A stretch of DNA of 40,302 bases from positions 1-40,302 of the forward strand of contig SKRC01000112.1 in assembly GCA_007118695.1 (NCBI GenBank), given 5' to 3'. This DNA comes from Balneolaceae bacterium. Lineage in GTDB: Bacteria; Bacteroidota; Rhodothermia; Balneolales; Balneolaceae. Positions 1-8,463 of this stretch are shown here, piece after piece (positions within the stretch are counted from its first letter, which is position 1; the number at the start of each line of letters is the position of its first letter). Made by a program: the position numbers and the translations under genes. Under the pieces are notes generated by a model, which saw only the letters and a program-made list of their open reading frames with translations, ran no database searches and had not been told where the DNA came from.

Positions 1-939
1 AAGCTTTCCAATCTGGCTCAACCACAAGCTACAATCCCTGCAAGTATTGAGTTTGTTGATATCGCCGGACTGGTAAAAGGTGCTTCGGAAGGCAAGGGAA
101 AAGGAAATGCTTTTTTATCACACATTCGGGAGGTAGACCTGATCATCCATGTAGTACGTTGCTTTGATGACCCGGATGTGATACATGTGGAAGGCTCTGT
201 TGAACCTGAAAGAGATATTCATATCATTGAAGATGAATTGATTCTCAAAGACCTGGAATCGGTTGAAAAGCGTTTTGAAAAACTGAAAAAAGAAGCCAAA
301 AGCGGTGATAAAAAGATTACAGAACAACTACGTATAGTCGAACGCCTCCATAATCACCTCGCTGACGGTCATTCGGCCAGGAATTTTATAAGAACGGAAG
401 AAGAAAAATCGGCATTCAAAGACCTGTTCCTGCTGTCCGACAAACCGGTTCTCTACGCCTGCAATGTATCGGAAGAGGATGTCAATGACGGCAACCAATG
501 GGTTGAGAAAGTCAGGGAGATCGCCGCAGTGCATAACGACAAGGTCGTTACATTCTGTGCAAAGATAGAGGCTGAAATTGCGGAGCTTGATGAGGAGGAA
601 AAAGAGATGTTCCTTGAGGAATTGGGCTTGAAAAAATCCGGACTCGACCGGCTGATCCAGGCAGCCTATGAGATGCTGGGTTTGATCACCTACTTTACAG
701 TAGGCCCAAAAGAAGTAAGGGCCTGGACGGTGAAAAAAGAAACAAAGGCTCCTCAGGCTGCCGGCGTCATTCATACTGATTTCGAGAAAGGCTTTATACG
801 GGCTGAAACCATTGCCTATGAGGATTACGTTGAACTTGGATCAGAAAAAGCGGCTAAAGAGGCCGGGAAAATGCGTCAGGAAGGAAAACAGTACATTGTG
901 AAAGACGGTGACGTAATGCTGTTCAGGTTTAATGTATGA
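1..939 (+). CDS. ychF: Redox-regulated ATPase/GTPase YchF (Obg family), 5' truncated
   Basis: The frame is open from base 1, so the start lies outside the window. 312 residues are visible of a family of about 363, so roughly the first 50 residues, including the P-loop, are missing. The visible part begins in the G domain: the switch II/G3 motif FVDIAGLVKGAS (about residues 18-29) is followed by FLSHIREVD and HVVRCF, all classic YchF. A helical coiled-coil insert follows (LILKDLESVEKRFEKLKKEA). The C-terminal TGS domain contains TYFTVGPKEVRAW and ends IVKDGDVMLFRFNV, which is the normal family end. YchF is a ribosome-associated, ATP-preferring P-loop protein linked to translation and oxidative stress responses. 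Identification is very secure; a GTG at 178 is internal, not the start. Confidence 0.96.
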   Translation, partial: KLSNLAQPQATIPASIEFVDIAGLVKGASEGKGKGNAFLSHIREVDLIIHVVRCFDDPDVIHVEGSVEPERDIHIIEDELILKDLESVEKRFEKLKKEAKSGDKKITEQLRIVERLHNHLADGHSARNFIRTEEEKSAFKDLFLLSDKPVLYACNVSEEDVNDGNQWVEKVREIAAVHNDKVVTFCAKIEAEIAELDEEEKEMFLEELGLKKSGLDRLIQAAYEMLGLITYFTVGPKEVRAWTVKKETKAPQAAGVIHTDFEKGFIRAETIAYEDYVELGSEKAAKEAGKMRQEGKQYIVKDGDVMLFRFNV

Positions 940-947
940 GGTATGAG
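934..947. repeat. Two heptamer copies across the ychF stop codon
   Basis: GTATGAG occurs twice in tandem (934-940, 941-947). The first copy contains the ychF stop codon. With only two copies this could be chance, but it matches the 7-bp period of longer arrays elsewhere in the window. Confidence 0.35.
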
Positions 948-1063
948 GTCGGCTGACCAACTATTGAATCCCGCATCTGGCTACGGAGTGGGGCCCATTC
1001 GACCGGCGAGCGTGGCACTCATCAGATATGGGCAGTCTGGATTGCATTCAGTTGGGATTCAAC

Positions 1064-1705
1064 TCAGTCCCGGTTTACATCCTCGATTTTATCCAATACA
1101 TCGATCACCCTGAATTCAATGGTATCGGCAGGTACGCGGTAGGGATTGATGCGGTCATGGATGATCCAGGCATCCGGATACTTGAATTTAATCAGGCGGG
1201 AAAATTCAATAGCCCGGTCGCGATTTTGAAAGTCACCGATCCGGACCCTGTAATTGGGCTGGCGAAAATGAACATAACCGCGTGGCGAGTAATCAGCAAT
1301 GGTTTCGTCCGCCCACTTTTCAAAATCAGCCAGCGTGCTGTCCGCATATTCGACGTCCCGGGTCGATAATATCTGAATCCGGTATCCCTGATAGATATCC
1401 ACTTCTTGTTCTTCAACCTCCTGAAGGTAAAACTCGGGCATATCGTGGGATTGTGTAGAAAACGCATCGTTCATCTGACTTCTTGTCTGATATAAAGCCA
1501 GTTCCTGTTCATTCATTTCATCGAGTTCAAACTCCTCAAGAAAGGCCTCAACAAGCTCGTCCGATATGTCAAATATCGCAAGTGGTTGTCGTTCTACTTC
1601 AACCTCATCTTCATCCGCTTCTGTAGTCGGTTCTGGAGTCGCGCAGGCATGTCCGAGCACGGTTGCCGCCACTATGATAAAGAGTAATTTATAGAAATTT
1701 TTCAT
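1064..1705 (-). CDS. SPOR-domain envelope protein, probable lipoprotein
   Basis: 213 residues. The N-terminus has a short basic stretch and a hydrophobic segment (LLFIIVAATVLGHAC) ending in a Cys at about residue 21. That would be a lipobox only in a loose sense (GHA-C), so either a lipoprotein or an exported protein. An acidic linker follows. The C-terminal part (about residues 105-190) reads as a SPOR fold: GYRIQILST at the start, NYRVRIGDF in the middle and AIEFSRLIK at the end. SPOR domains bind denuded peptidoglycan at division sites. It is the last gene of the deoC operon: its ATG is only 3 bp after the stop of the ALDH-like gene. Why an envelope protein is coupled to aldehyde metabolism is unclear. 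SPOR assignment is by pattern, moderately sure. Confidence 0.75.
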   Translation of the reverse strand: MKNFYKLLFIIVAATVLGHACATPEPTTEADEDEVEVERQPLAIFDISDELVEAFLEEFELDEMNEQELALYQTRSQMNDAFSTQSHDMPEFYLQEVEEQEVDIYQGYRIQILSTRDVEYADSTLADFEKWADETIADYSPRGYVHFRQPNYRVRIGDFQNRDRAIEFSRLIKFKYPDAWIIHDRINPYRVPADTIEFRVIDVLDKIEDVNRD

Positions 1706-1708
1706 GGG

Positions 1709-2578
1709 TCAATTGCCTACCGGGTGCCAGGTTGTTTTTATCTCCTGAAACTCAAGGATATAATAGGGATTATGGTTTTCATCATCGAGCCAAATATGGT
1801 TAACGGTATGCAGGACTCGTTTAATATTTAAAGCACCGTTTTCATCAATTTGTTTCCGGGTTTTTTTATTGGAGATGGTATTCCAGATGGCATTCAAATC
1901 CATGTGGGAGGAGAGATGCGGCAGCATCTCATCGCTGTACCCGCTCAAAATGTTCACCACACCGCCCGGGACATCCGAGGCATGCAGGACTTCCCCGAAA
2001 CTGATAGCCGGAAGCGGATTGGCTTGTGATGCCAGAACCACACAACTGTTTCCGCCGGCAATGACCGGGGCAATCATACTGACCAGGCCTGCAAGCGGAC
2101 TCGACTCCGGTGCGACGATACCGACAATCCCGGTTGGCTCGGGGTTGCTGAAATTGAAATGTGCACTTGCCACAGGATTCACGGTTCCGAACACCTGCTG
2201 GTATTTATCCGTCCAGCCGGCATAATAGATCAATCTGTCAATGGCCGTCTCAGTTTCCCGGCCGGCATTTTTTTCATTGAAACCGGTATTTGTGAGTTCC
2301 TTTACAAACTGATCTTTTCTGCCTTCAAGCATTTCTGCGGTTCGGTAAAGAATTTGCCCCCTGTTATAGGCGCTGCGGTTTCTCCAGCCGGGAAATGCAC
2401 TTCGTGCCGCTGTCAGGGAATCCCGCACATCTTTGCGGGTGCACCGGCAGGCATTGGCTATGATGTTGTCCTTGCTGTCCTTAACCTTGTAGGTCCGGGC
2501 TGATTCACTCCGGGGAAATTTCCCGCCGATATACGTTTTATAGGTTTTCAGCACTTCAATTCTGTCTGACATATTCAA
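1709..2578 (-). CDS. Truncated aldehyde dehydrogenase-like protein lacking catalytic residues
   Basis: 289 residues, against about 480-510 for a normal ALDH. It aligns to the cofactor-binding half of its neighbour: YIGGKFPRSES, AARSAFPGWRNRS, IYYAGWTDKYQ, GIVGIVAPESSPL, VPGGVVNILSG. The residues that matter are changed. The PWNFP loop is PESSP, the NAD-contacting KPAE is LASQ, the GST turn is IWN, and the chain stops before the ELGGK glutamate and the GQxC nucleophile. It should therefore be catalytically inactive. Bacterial ALDH16 enzymes carry a comparable dead second domain in one chain, so a regulatory or structural partner of the active ALDH is a reasonable inference. It sits 18 bp after the active ALDH gene and 3 bp before the SPOR gene. 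The last 50 residues do not resemble ALDH. An eroding gene is the alternative, but the frame is clean. Confidence 0.82.
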   Translation of the reverse strand: MNMSDRIEVLKTYKTYIGGKFPRSESARTYKVKDSKDNIIANACRCTRKDVRDSLTAARSAFPGWRNRSAYNRGQILYRTAEMLEGRKDQFVKELTNTGFNEKNAGRETETAIDRLIYYAGWTDKYQQVFGTVNPVASAHFNFSNPEPTGIVGIVAPESSPLAGLVSMIAPVIAGGNSCVVLASQANPLPAISFGEVLHASDVPGGVVNILSGYSDEMLPHLSSHMDLNAIWNTISNKKTRKQIDENGALNIKRVLHTVNHIWLDDENHNPYYILEFQEIKTTWHPVGN

Positions 2579-2596
2579 TCAGTTTCTTGCTATTTA

Positions 2597-4138
2597 TCAA
2601 GTCTGTTTCAAATTCACATAGGGATAGAGCCCATGCAGCCCACCTTCGCGGCCAAGACCGCTTTCCTTGAACCCGCCAAAAGGAGATGCCGGATCAAATT
2701 TATTATATGTATTCGACCAGAGTACCCCGGTGCGGACTTCGGCCCCGGTTTTAAATATTTTGGCACCCTTGTCGGTCCAGACCCCGCCGGCAAGCCCGTA
2801 CGGGGTATTGTTTGCTTTTTCAATGGCTTCATCTGGGGTCCTGAACGTCTGAATTGTCAGCACGGGCCCGAATATTTCCTCTTTGACGATACGATTCGAT
2901 TGGGAGACATTGGTGAAGATGGTCGGCTTGCAAAAATATCCCTTTTCAGGAAGTGAATTATTGCCCTGATAGATCGTGGCGCCTTCTTGCCGGCCTATCT
3001 CCAGGTATTTGAGTATTCTCTCGTATTGTTCTTTCGAGTTGATCGCTCCGATATCCGTATTTTTATCCAGTGGATCCCCGACAATCAGGGTTTCCATGCG
3101 GTCACGAAGTTTTTGGATGAACTTATCGGCTACGCTTTCCTGAACCAACAGCCGGGACCCGGCGCAACATACATGCCCCTGGTTGAAGAAGATGGCATTG
3201 ACTACCCCTTCAACCGCCTGGTCGAGAGGCGCATCTTCAAAAATGATATTGGGTCCTTTTCCGCCAAGCTCAAGTGTATATTTTTTTGTGGTTCCGGCCA
3301 GCAATTTTTGAATTATTTTTCCCACTGCTGTAGAACCTGTGAAAGCAATTTTGTCGATGTCCGGGTGGCTTACAATGCTTGAGCCGGTCTGTCCGGCACC
3401 GGTTACAATATTGACAACGCCATCCGGCAGCCCGGCATCGCGGCACAGTTCGGCAAATTTTAATGCGGTGAGCGGGGTGGTCTCCGCAGGTTTTAAAACA
3501 ACGGTGTTACCGGTGGCCAGGGCGGGGGCTATTTTCCAGGCAAGCATCAAAAGCGGAAAATTCCAGGGTATAATTTGTCCGCACACACCCAGAGGTTCAG
3601 CCTTCCGTCCGGGAAATGCATATTCCAGTTTATCGGCCCAGCCGGCATAGTAAAAAAAGTGAGCGGCTGCCAGGGGGACATCCACATCACGGGATTCGCG
3701 GATCGGTTTGCCTCCGTCGATGGATTCAATGACTGCGAATTCACGCGAACGTTCCTGGATCATTCTGGCAAGCCTGTATATATATTTTCCACGCTCCTTT
3801 GGCTGAATTTTTGACCACTTCCCAAAGGCCTTCCGGGCGGCTTTAACCGCTGAGTCAACATCCCCGGAGGTACCCTCAGCGAATTCGGCAATTACTTCTT
3901 CGTCAGCCGGATTGTAGCTTTTCATGTAACGGCCTTTCACGGGCTCCGTGAATGTACCGCCAATAAAATGTTCGTACCTGTCCCGGATTTCTACATGATC
4001 TTTACTTTCAGGGGCATCACTGTACTCCCAAAAAGAGGAGAAATCAAGCCTGAGGCCTGAATTCGGTGAGGTCGGTTTTTCTGAACCGTTTACCTGGTCT
4101 TCGTTCTGTTGTGTTGTATTGCTGAAATCTGACATCAT
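2597..4138 (-). CDS. NAD(P)-dependent aldehyde dehydrogenase
   Basis: 513 residues, a full-length ALDH with about 45 extra residues at the N-terminus. All active-site landmarks are present: PWNFP with the oxyanion Asn at about 193, the KPAET lysine at about 216, FTGST at 266-270, LELGGK with the general-base Glu at 290, and NQGHVCCAG with the nucleophilic Cys at 324. The end motif PFGGFKESGLGREGG is also there. It lies 9 bp downstream of deoC. In that setting the likely substrate is acetaldehyde released by DeoC, giving acetate, though substrate cannot be read from sequence. The start is one of two adjacent ATGs (4138, 4135). Confidence 0.92.
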   Translation of the reverse strand: MMSDFSNTTQQNEDQVNGSEKPTSPNSGLRLDFSSFWEYSDAPESKDHVEIRDRYEHFIGGTFTEPVKGRYMKSYNPADEEVIAEFAEGTSGDVDSAVKAARKAFGKWSKIQPKERGKYIYRLARMIQERSREFAVIESIDGGKPIRESRDVDVPLAAAHFFYYAGWADKLEYAFPGRKAEPLGVCGQIIPWNFPLLMLAWKIAPALATGNTVVLKPAETTPLTALKFAELCRDAGLPDGVVNIVTGAGQTGSSIVSHPDIDKIAFTGSTAVGKIIQKLLAGTTKKYTLELGGKGPNIIFEDAPLDQAVEGVVNAIFFNQGHVCCAGSRLLVQESVADKFIQKLRDRMETLIVGDPLDKNTDIGAINSKEQYERILKYLEIGRQEGATIYQGNNSLPEKGYFCKPTIFTNVSQSNRIVKEEIFGPVLTIQTFRTPDEAIEKANNTPYGLAGGVWTDKGAKIFKTGAEVRTGVLWSNTYNKFDPASPFGGFKESGLGREGGLHGLYPYVNLKQT

Positions 4139-4147
4139 TAAGACTGG

Positions 4148-5056
4148 TTAGTCATTGGAAAAATAGTCGGTGCACTGGTAGATTCCGCTTTCCTGTTTAA
4201 CGATCTGCATCAGCAGGTCGTTTGTCAGGGAGCTGGCGCCAAACCTGAACCATTCGGGCGTCAGCCATGCAGCCCCCAGTGTTTCTTTGACAAGCACCAG
4301 GTATTGGATGGCCTGTTTTGCCTTGCGAATGCCGCCGGCTGGTTTCATCCCGATCATTTTCCCGGTTTCAAGATAGTGGTCGCGGATCGCCTCCAGCATG
4401 ACGAGGGTGACCGGCTGGGTGGCCGCAGGAGATATTTTCCCGGTTGACGTTTTAATGAAATCAGCACCGGCATGTATTGCCAGGAAACTGGCTTTTCTCA
4501 CATTTTCAAGCGTTCCCAGTTCGCCCGTTTCAAGGATGACTTTCAAATGGACATCCCCGCATGCATCTTTTACGGCGGCTATCTCATCAAAAACAAAGTT
4601 GTAATTGCCTTTGAGAAACTCACCCCGCGATATGACCATATCAATTTCATCGGCTCCCTGTTCGATGGCAAAACGGGTATCTTCCAGCTTGGCGGAGAGT
4701 TTGACCATTCCTGCAGGAAATGCAGTCGACACGCTGGCAACTTTTACATCCGAGGCTTCCAGTTCTTTTTTGGCCACCGGCACCATGGTTGGATAGACAC
4801 AGACGGCTGCAACGGAAGGCAGTCCGGGTAACTCTGAATGAGGCTGCAGGGCTTTTCGGCAAAGCTGGATTACTTTCCCGGGCGAGTCTTTACCTTCCAG
4901 TGTGGTTAGGTCAATCATACTCAGGGCAAGCTTTAATGCCTGGATTTTCGACTCTTTCTTAATGCTTCGGCTGTTTAGTCGAGCTACACGCTCTTCTACG
5001 CCAACCTCATCAATCGGGTAATTAGTCAGATAATCGTATTTGATCTGCTCCTGCAT
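4148..5056 (-). CDS. deoC: Deoxyribose-phosphate aldolase
   Basis: 302 residues from the chosen ATG. It cleaves 2-deoxyribose 5-phosphate to glyceraldehyde 3-phosphate and acetaldehyde in deoxynucleoside catabolism. Visible motifs: ADEIDMVIS (Asp at about 139), HLKVILETG, the Schiff-base lysine in FIKTSTGK (about 202) and MKPAGGIR with the second conserved lysine (about 238). The frame stays open up to 5287, but that 77-residue extension translates a heptamer repeat array and a hairpin (it reads like SDSCILTPDSCILS) and is not credible. The ATG at 5056 is preceded by GAAAAG; 5071 and 5077 are alternatives. It is the first gene of the operon with the two ALDH genes and the SPOR gene. pckA lies upstream on the same strand, separated by 274 bp. 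Confidence 0.93.
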   Translation of the reverse strand: MQEQIKYDYLTNYPIDEVGVEERVARLNSRSIKKESKIQALKLALSMIDLTTLEGKDSPGKVIQLCRKALQPHSELPGLPSVAAVCVYPTMVPVAKKELEASDVKVASVSTAFPAGMVKLSAKLEDTRFAIEQGADEIDMVISRGEFLKGNYNFVFDEIAAVKDACGDVHLKVILETGELGTLENVRKASFLAIHAGADFIKTSTGKISPAATQPVTLVMLEAIRDHYLETGKMIGMKPAGGIRKAKQAIQYLVLVKETLGAAWLTPEWFRFGASSLTNDLLMQIVKQESGIYQCTDYFSND

Positions 5057-5186
5057 ATGCTTTTCAATCATGTACATGTAAAAATGCAAGATACAAAATA
5101 GAAGCAGGCTGTGGCTAATGATTTTAATTAAAAGGTGGTTCAACTCTTCGGGTCGGAACGAATAAAAAATGAAATCATGTGGATAT

Positions 5187-5206
5187 CCCGATGGCTTTGC
5201 CTCGGG
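5187..5206. repeat. REP-like intergenic hairpin
   Basis: CCCGA (5187-5191) pairs with TCGGG (5202-5206) around a GC-rich loop, in the deoC leader and just beside the heptamer array. It could be a REP-like palindrome or a weak terminator for pckA read-through; there is no U-tract. Confidence 0.3.
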
Positions 5207-5230
5207 GTGGTCATTTGAAACCGGCCTGCT

Positions 5231-5328
5231 CAGAATGCAGGAGTCAGGAGTCAGAATACAGGAGTCAGAATACAACGACTCAGACATCCAGACAACTCAC
5301 GACTCATGATTCACGACTACTGACGACT
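5231..5328. repeat. Heptamer tandem repeat array (CAGGAGT/CAGAATA and GACTCAC/GACTCAT blocks)
   Basis: From 5231 the sequence falls into 7-bp units: CAGAATG, CAGGAGT, CAGGAGT, CAGAATA, CAGGAGT, CAGAATA (to 5272). After about 20 degenerate bases a second block runs AACTCAC, GACTCAT, GATTCAC, GACTACT, GACGACT (5294-5328), still on a 7-bp step. The array ends 2 bp from the pckA stop codon and lies upstream of deoC. Confidence 0.85.
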
Positions 5329-5330
5329 CA

Positions 5331-6935
5331 TCAAACCCTGGGGCCTGCGGATACCAGCTCTCTGCTGGCTGTACTCTGGAATACTTTGAAATTATCACAA
5401 AACATATCAGCCAGTTTTTTTGATTTTTCATCGTAGGCATCTTTATCCTTCCAGGTGTTTCTGGGATGGAGGATCTCCGTCGGCACTCCATCCACCCGGG
5501 CTGGAATATGCAGGCCAAAGACCGGTTCCGACTGATAATCCACATCATCCAGGTTCCCCTTAAGAGTTTCATTTAACATATTCCGGGTATAGCGCAGTTT
5601 GATCCGGCTTCCCACCCCGTGGGGCCCTCCTGTCCAGCCGGTATTTACAAGCCAGACCTGTGCATTGTGTGTTCTGATTTTGCTGGCGAGCAATTCTGCA
5701 TATACAGTCGGGTGCAGTGGCATAAATGGAGCACCAAAACAAGCTGAAAAAGTTGCCCGGGGTTCAGTAACTCCCCGTTCGGTGCCGGCCACTTTTGCTG
5801 TATAACCACTGATGAAATGATACATGGCCTGTTCCGGAGTCAGCCTGGAAATTGGGGGAAGGACCCCGAAAGCATCTGCCGTCAGGAAAAAGATATGACC
5901 GGGATGGCCGCCCATGCCTACACTGCTCGCATTGGGAATGTAATGAATCGGATAGGCACATCGCGTGTTTTGAGTCAGTGAACTATCATGAAAATCAGGT
6001 TCTCTGTGCCGGTCAAGGATCACATTTTCAAGAATGGTGCCGGGCATTTTTGTGGTGTTATATATAAGCGGCTCATGCTCTTTCGACAGATTTATGGTTT
6101 TCGCATAACAACCGCCTTCAAAGTTGAAGATACCGTTATCGCTCCATCCATGCTCATCATCCCCAATCAATATTCGATCCGTATCAGAAGAAAGCGTGGT
6201 CTTGCCGGTTCCTGACAAGCCGAAAAAGATCGCCGTATTTCCGGAATCATCCATGTTGGCAGAGCAGTGCATGGCCATCACATTGCGTTTGGGCAACAGG
6301 TAATTGAGCACAGAAAAGATCCCTTTTTTAACTTCTCCGGAGTAAAGAGTGCCACCGATCAGAATCATTTTTTTTTCAAAACTGCAAAGAATGAAGGTGC
6401 TGCTCCGGGTTCCGTCTGAATTTGGGTCTGCCCTGAAATTGGGAGCGGCCAGGACAGTGAATTGGGGTTCGTGATTCATCAGCTGCTCAGGGTCGGGCCG
6501 AATAAACATGTTATGGGCAAACAGGGCATGATAGGCCACTTCACTCACCACTCTGACATTCAGCCGGTACTCCGGGTCAGCACCGGCGTACAGGTCTTTT
6601 ACATAAAGATTTCGGCCTTGCAGGTGCTTAACCATTTTTTTATGCAGGTTTTCAAAGATCCCGGGCGAGATGGGCCTATTGAATTTGCCCCAGTTTATAT
6701 CCTCTCTGGACGAAGATTCTTCAACAATAAATTTATCATCAGGTGAACGTCCTGTAAATTCGCCTGTCAGAACTCTGAGTGCGTAATCTCTCGTTAGAAT
6801 CGCTTCTCCATTGTGAATTGCATGTTCATAAAGTTCCGATGGATTCAGGTTCCAGAGTATGTTCTCATTGTCTTCCAAACCCAGGTAATCCAACCCCGTT
6901 TTGCTGCGAGGGTGGTTGTGATAATCAACTTTCAT
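5331..6935 (-). CDS. pckA: Phosphoenolpyruvate carboxykinase (ATP)
   Basis: 534 residues, the usual length for the ATP-type enzyme. It interconverts oxaloacetate plus ATP with PEP, CO2 and ADP, the entry step of gluconeogenesis, in the cytosol. Motifs in order: GEFTGRSPDDKF (58-69) for substrate binding, the kinase-1a P-loop GLSGTGKTT (239-247), the metal-binding DDEHGW region (259-264), FEGGCYAKTI (272-281), TRCAYP and NTGWTGGPHGVG near the C-terminus. The start is the first ATG, preceded by an A-rich leader with no strong ribosome site. It is divergent from aguB across a 428-bp gap that contains a perfect 20-bp palindrome. A heptamer array begins directly after its stop codon. Confidence 0.97.
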   Translation of the reverse strand: MKVDYHNHPRSKTGLDYLGLEDNENILWNLNPSELYEHAIHNGEAILTRDYALRVLTGEFTGRSPDDKFIVEESSSREDINWGKFNRPISPGIFENLHKKMVKHLQGRNLYVKDLYAGADPEYRLNVRVVSEVAYHALFAHNMFIRPDPEQLMNHEPQFTVLAAPNFRADPNSDGTRSSTFILCSFEKKMILIGGTLYSGEVKKGIFSVLNYLLPKRNVMAMHCSANMDDSGNTAIFFGLSGTGKTTLSSDTDRILIGDDEHGWSDNGIFNFEGGCYAKTINLSKEHEPLIYNTTKMPGTILENVILDRHREPDFHDSSLTQNTRCAYPIHYIPNASSVGMGGHPGHIFFLTADAFGVLPPISRLTPEQAMYHFISGYTAKVAGTERGVTEPRATFSACFGAPFMPLHPTVYAELLASKIRTHNAQVWLVNTGWTGGPHGVGSRIKLRYTRNMLNETLKGNLDDVDYQSEPVFGLHIPARVDGVPTEILHPRNTWKDKDAYDEKSKKLADMFCDNFKVFQSTASRELVSAGPRV

Positions 6936-7363
6936 TTGCTTAAAGGGATTTTGATTAATAGTATTTTTCAGATCTCTTGTTTATTCAGGTAATTAATGAT
7001 AAAAATAAAGTTTTTCCTTTAAAAAAGCGCTTTTTTAATTATCCTTGTATATGATTCCAATATCTAATGGAGGAGGTCGTCCTGGAAATTTTGTGAGCAC
7101 CAGGATATGGATGCTGAAGAAAAACCTGGCAAAATTTCGGGTATGCGATTTTTTGATATTATCCAAAAGGCGGCCTGATGACTTTTTGGGTTTACATGAA
7201 AGTAGTATTTGCAGATGAATATCTTTGACAATGAATATGCTTACCTTCTTATGATCCTTAAAAAGCCTCACGTGAGAAGGACGCCGGTTGTGGTGATAAG
7301 GGCCCATGTACCTGCTGCCGGCACACTCCCGGGAGGTTTGCATTCTATAATCCGTTCGATGAG
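6936..7363. other. Divergent intergenic region pckA / aguB
   Basis: 428 bp between divergent genes. The first 100 bp are AT-rich and should hold the pckA promoter and the palindrome at 7019-7038. A frame of 114 codons on minus (7035-7379) overlaps the start of aguB and looks spurious. A TTGACA at 7225-7230 might be a -35 element for aguB, but no convincing -10 follows. Confidence 0.5.
7019..7038. promoter_or_regulatory. Perfect 20-bp palindrome with AAAGCGCTTT core, candidate operator
   Basis: The sequence TTAAAAAAGCGCTTTTTTAA equals its own reverse complement. It lies 84 bp upstream of the pckA ATG. A central CG dyad flanked by A and T runs is the form of LacI/GalR-family operators, so control of pckA by a sugar-responsive regulator is possible. 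An AT-rich bidirectional terminator is the other reading, but the position between divergent starts argues against it. Confidence 0.4.
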
Positions 7364-8215
7364 ATGATAAAAATTGCACTTATACAGACCGATTGTGTCC
7401 GGGAACCGGAAAAAAATATTGAAAAAGCATTTCATCAGATAAAAAACGCGGCAGAAAAGGGTGCAAATATCATAGCTCTGCAGGAGCTGTTTCACACCAC
7501 GTACTTCTGCCGGGAGATTGATCCGGCCTATTTTCAATGGGCACAGGCTATACCCGGAGATTTGACCGACAGGTTGTGCAAGCTAGCCGGGAAATTGAAT
7601 GTTGTACTGCTCGCGCCACTGTTTGAACGTAAAGCGGCGGGAGTATACTTCAATTCGATGGCTGTCATTGATGCAGATGGATCACTTATGGGAGTCTATC
7701 GGAAAATGCACATTCCGGACGACCCCGGATTCTATGAAAAATATTACTTTACGCCCGGCGACAGCGGATACCAGGTTTATGATACAGCGTTCGGCAAAAT
7801 CGGTACGTTGATCTGTTGGGACCAGTGGTATCCGGAAGCTGCCAGAATTACAGCGATGATGGGGGCCGATTTGTTGGTCTATCCAACTGCCATTGCAACA
7901 TTGCCTGAAGAAGATGAAAGTGAAAAGCAACAATTCCTGGAAGCCTGGCAAATGATTCAGCGAAGTCATGCCATTGCCAACGGATGCTATGTGGCCAGTA
8001 TTAACCGGGTTGGTGACGAAAGCGGTTCAAAGTTTTGGGGACGTTCATTTGCAGCCGGCCCGTTTGGTGAGATCATAGCCGGGGCAGGAGAGGGCGAAGA
8101 GATTCTGATGGCCGACCTTGATTTCTCCAGGATAGAAAAACAGCGCCAGGCCTGGCCTTTCTTTCGCGACAGGAGAATTGATACCTATGAACCAATACTC
8201 AAAAGGTGGATATAG
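7364..8215 (+). CDS. aguB: N-carbamoylputrescine amidase
   Basis: 283 residues of the nitrilase/C-N hydrolase family. It hydrolyses N-carbamoylputrescine to putrescine, CO2 and ammonia. The Glu-Lys-Cys triad is visible: E41 in LQELF, K114 in YRKMHIPD and C151 in ICWDQWYPE. The YRKMHIPDDPGFYEKYYF stretch and WDQWYPEAAR are typical of AguB rather than other nitrilases. The next gene is agmatine deiminase, which makes its substrate, and that fixes the call. The two are on the same strand but 248 bp apart, so aguA may also have its own promoter. Confidence 0.95.
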   Translation: MIKIALIQTDCVREPEKNIEKAFHQIKNAAEKGANIIALQELFHTTYFCREIDPAYFQWAQAIPGDLTDRLCKLAGKLNVVLLAPLFERKAAGVYFNSMAVIDADGSLMGVYRKMHIPDDPGFYEKYYFTPGDSGYQVYDTAFGKIGTLICWDQWYPEAARITAMMGADLLVYPTAIATLPEEDESEKQQFLEAWQMIQRSHAIANGCYVASINRVGDESGSKFWGRSFAAGPFGEIIAGAGEGEEILMADLDFSRIEKQRQAWPFFRDRRIDTYEPILKRWI

Positions 8216-8463
8216 CCCGTGACTTTGGTTAATACTGAGGTTAATACTGAACTGAATTTTCAATCAAGCCCGGCTGTATCATGCTCCAGCCCCAACATTG
8301 AACAGGCAGGATTTCAACCTTCGAATAATGCGGTTGAAACTTTGTATTTTTCTGATATGCCTGTTCATAATTGATTCTGTGAGGTATGTCGGGGCAAAAA
8401 GGGTTTAGAACATTTTTGGATTTAATAATAGCATTTCCGGAAAATTTTTAAGGAAACAGACAC

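Noticed and set aside
5057-5287. 77-residue N-terminal extension of deoC
   Set aside because: It translates a hairpin and the heptamer array and has no aldolase similarity; the family start fits the ATG at 5056.
7035-7379. 114-codon minus frame upstream of aguB
   Set aside because: It overlaps the aguB start, lacks a ribosome site and shows no family pattern.
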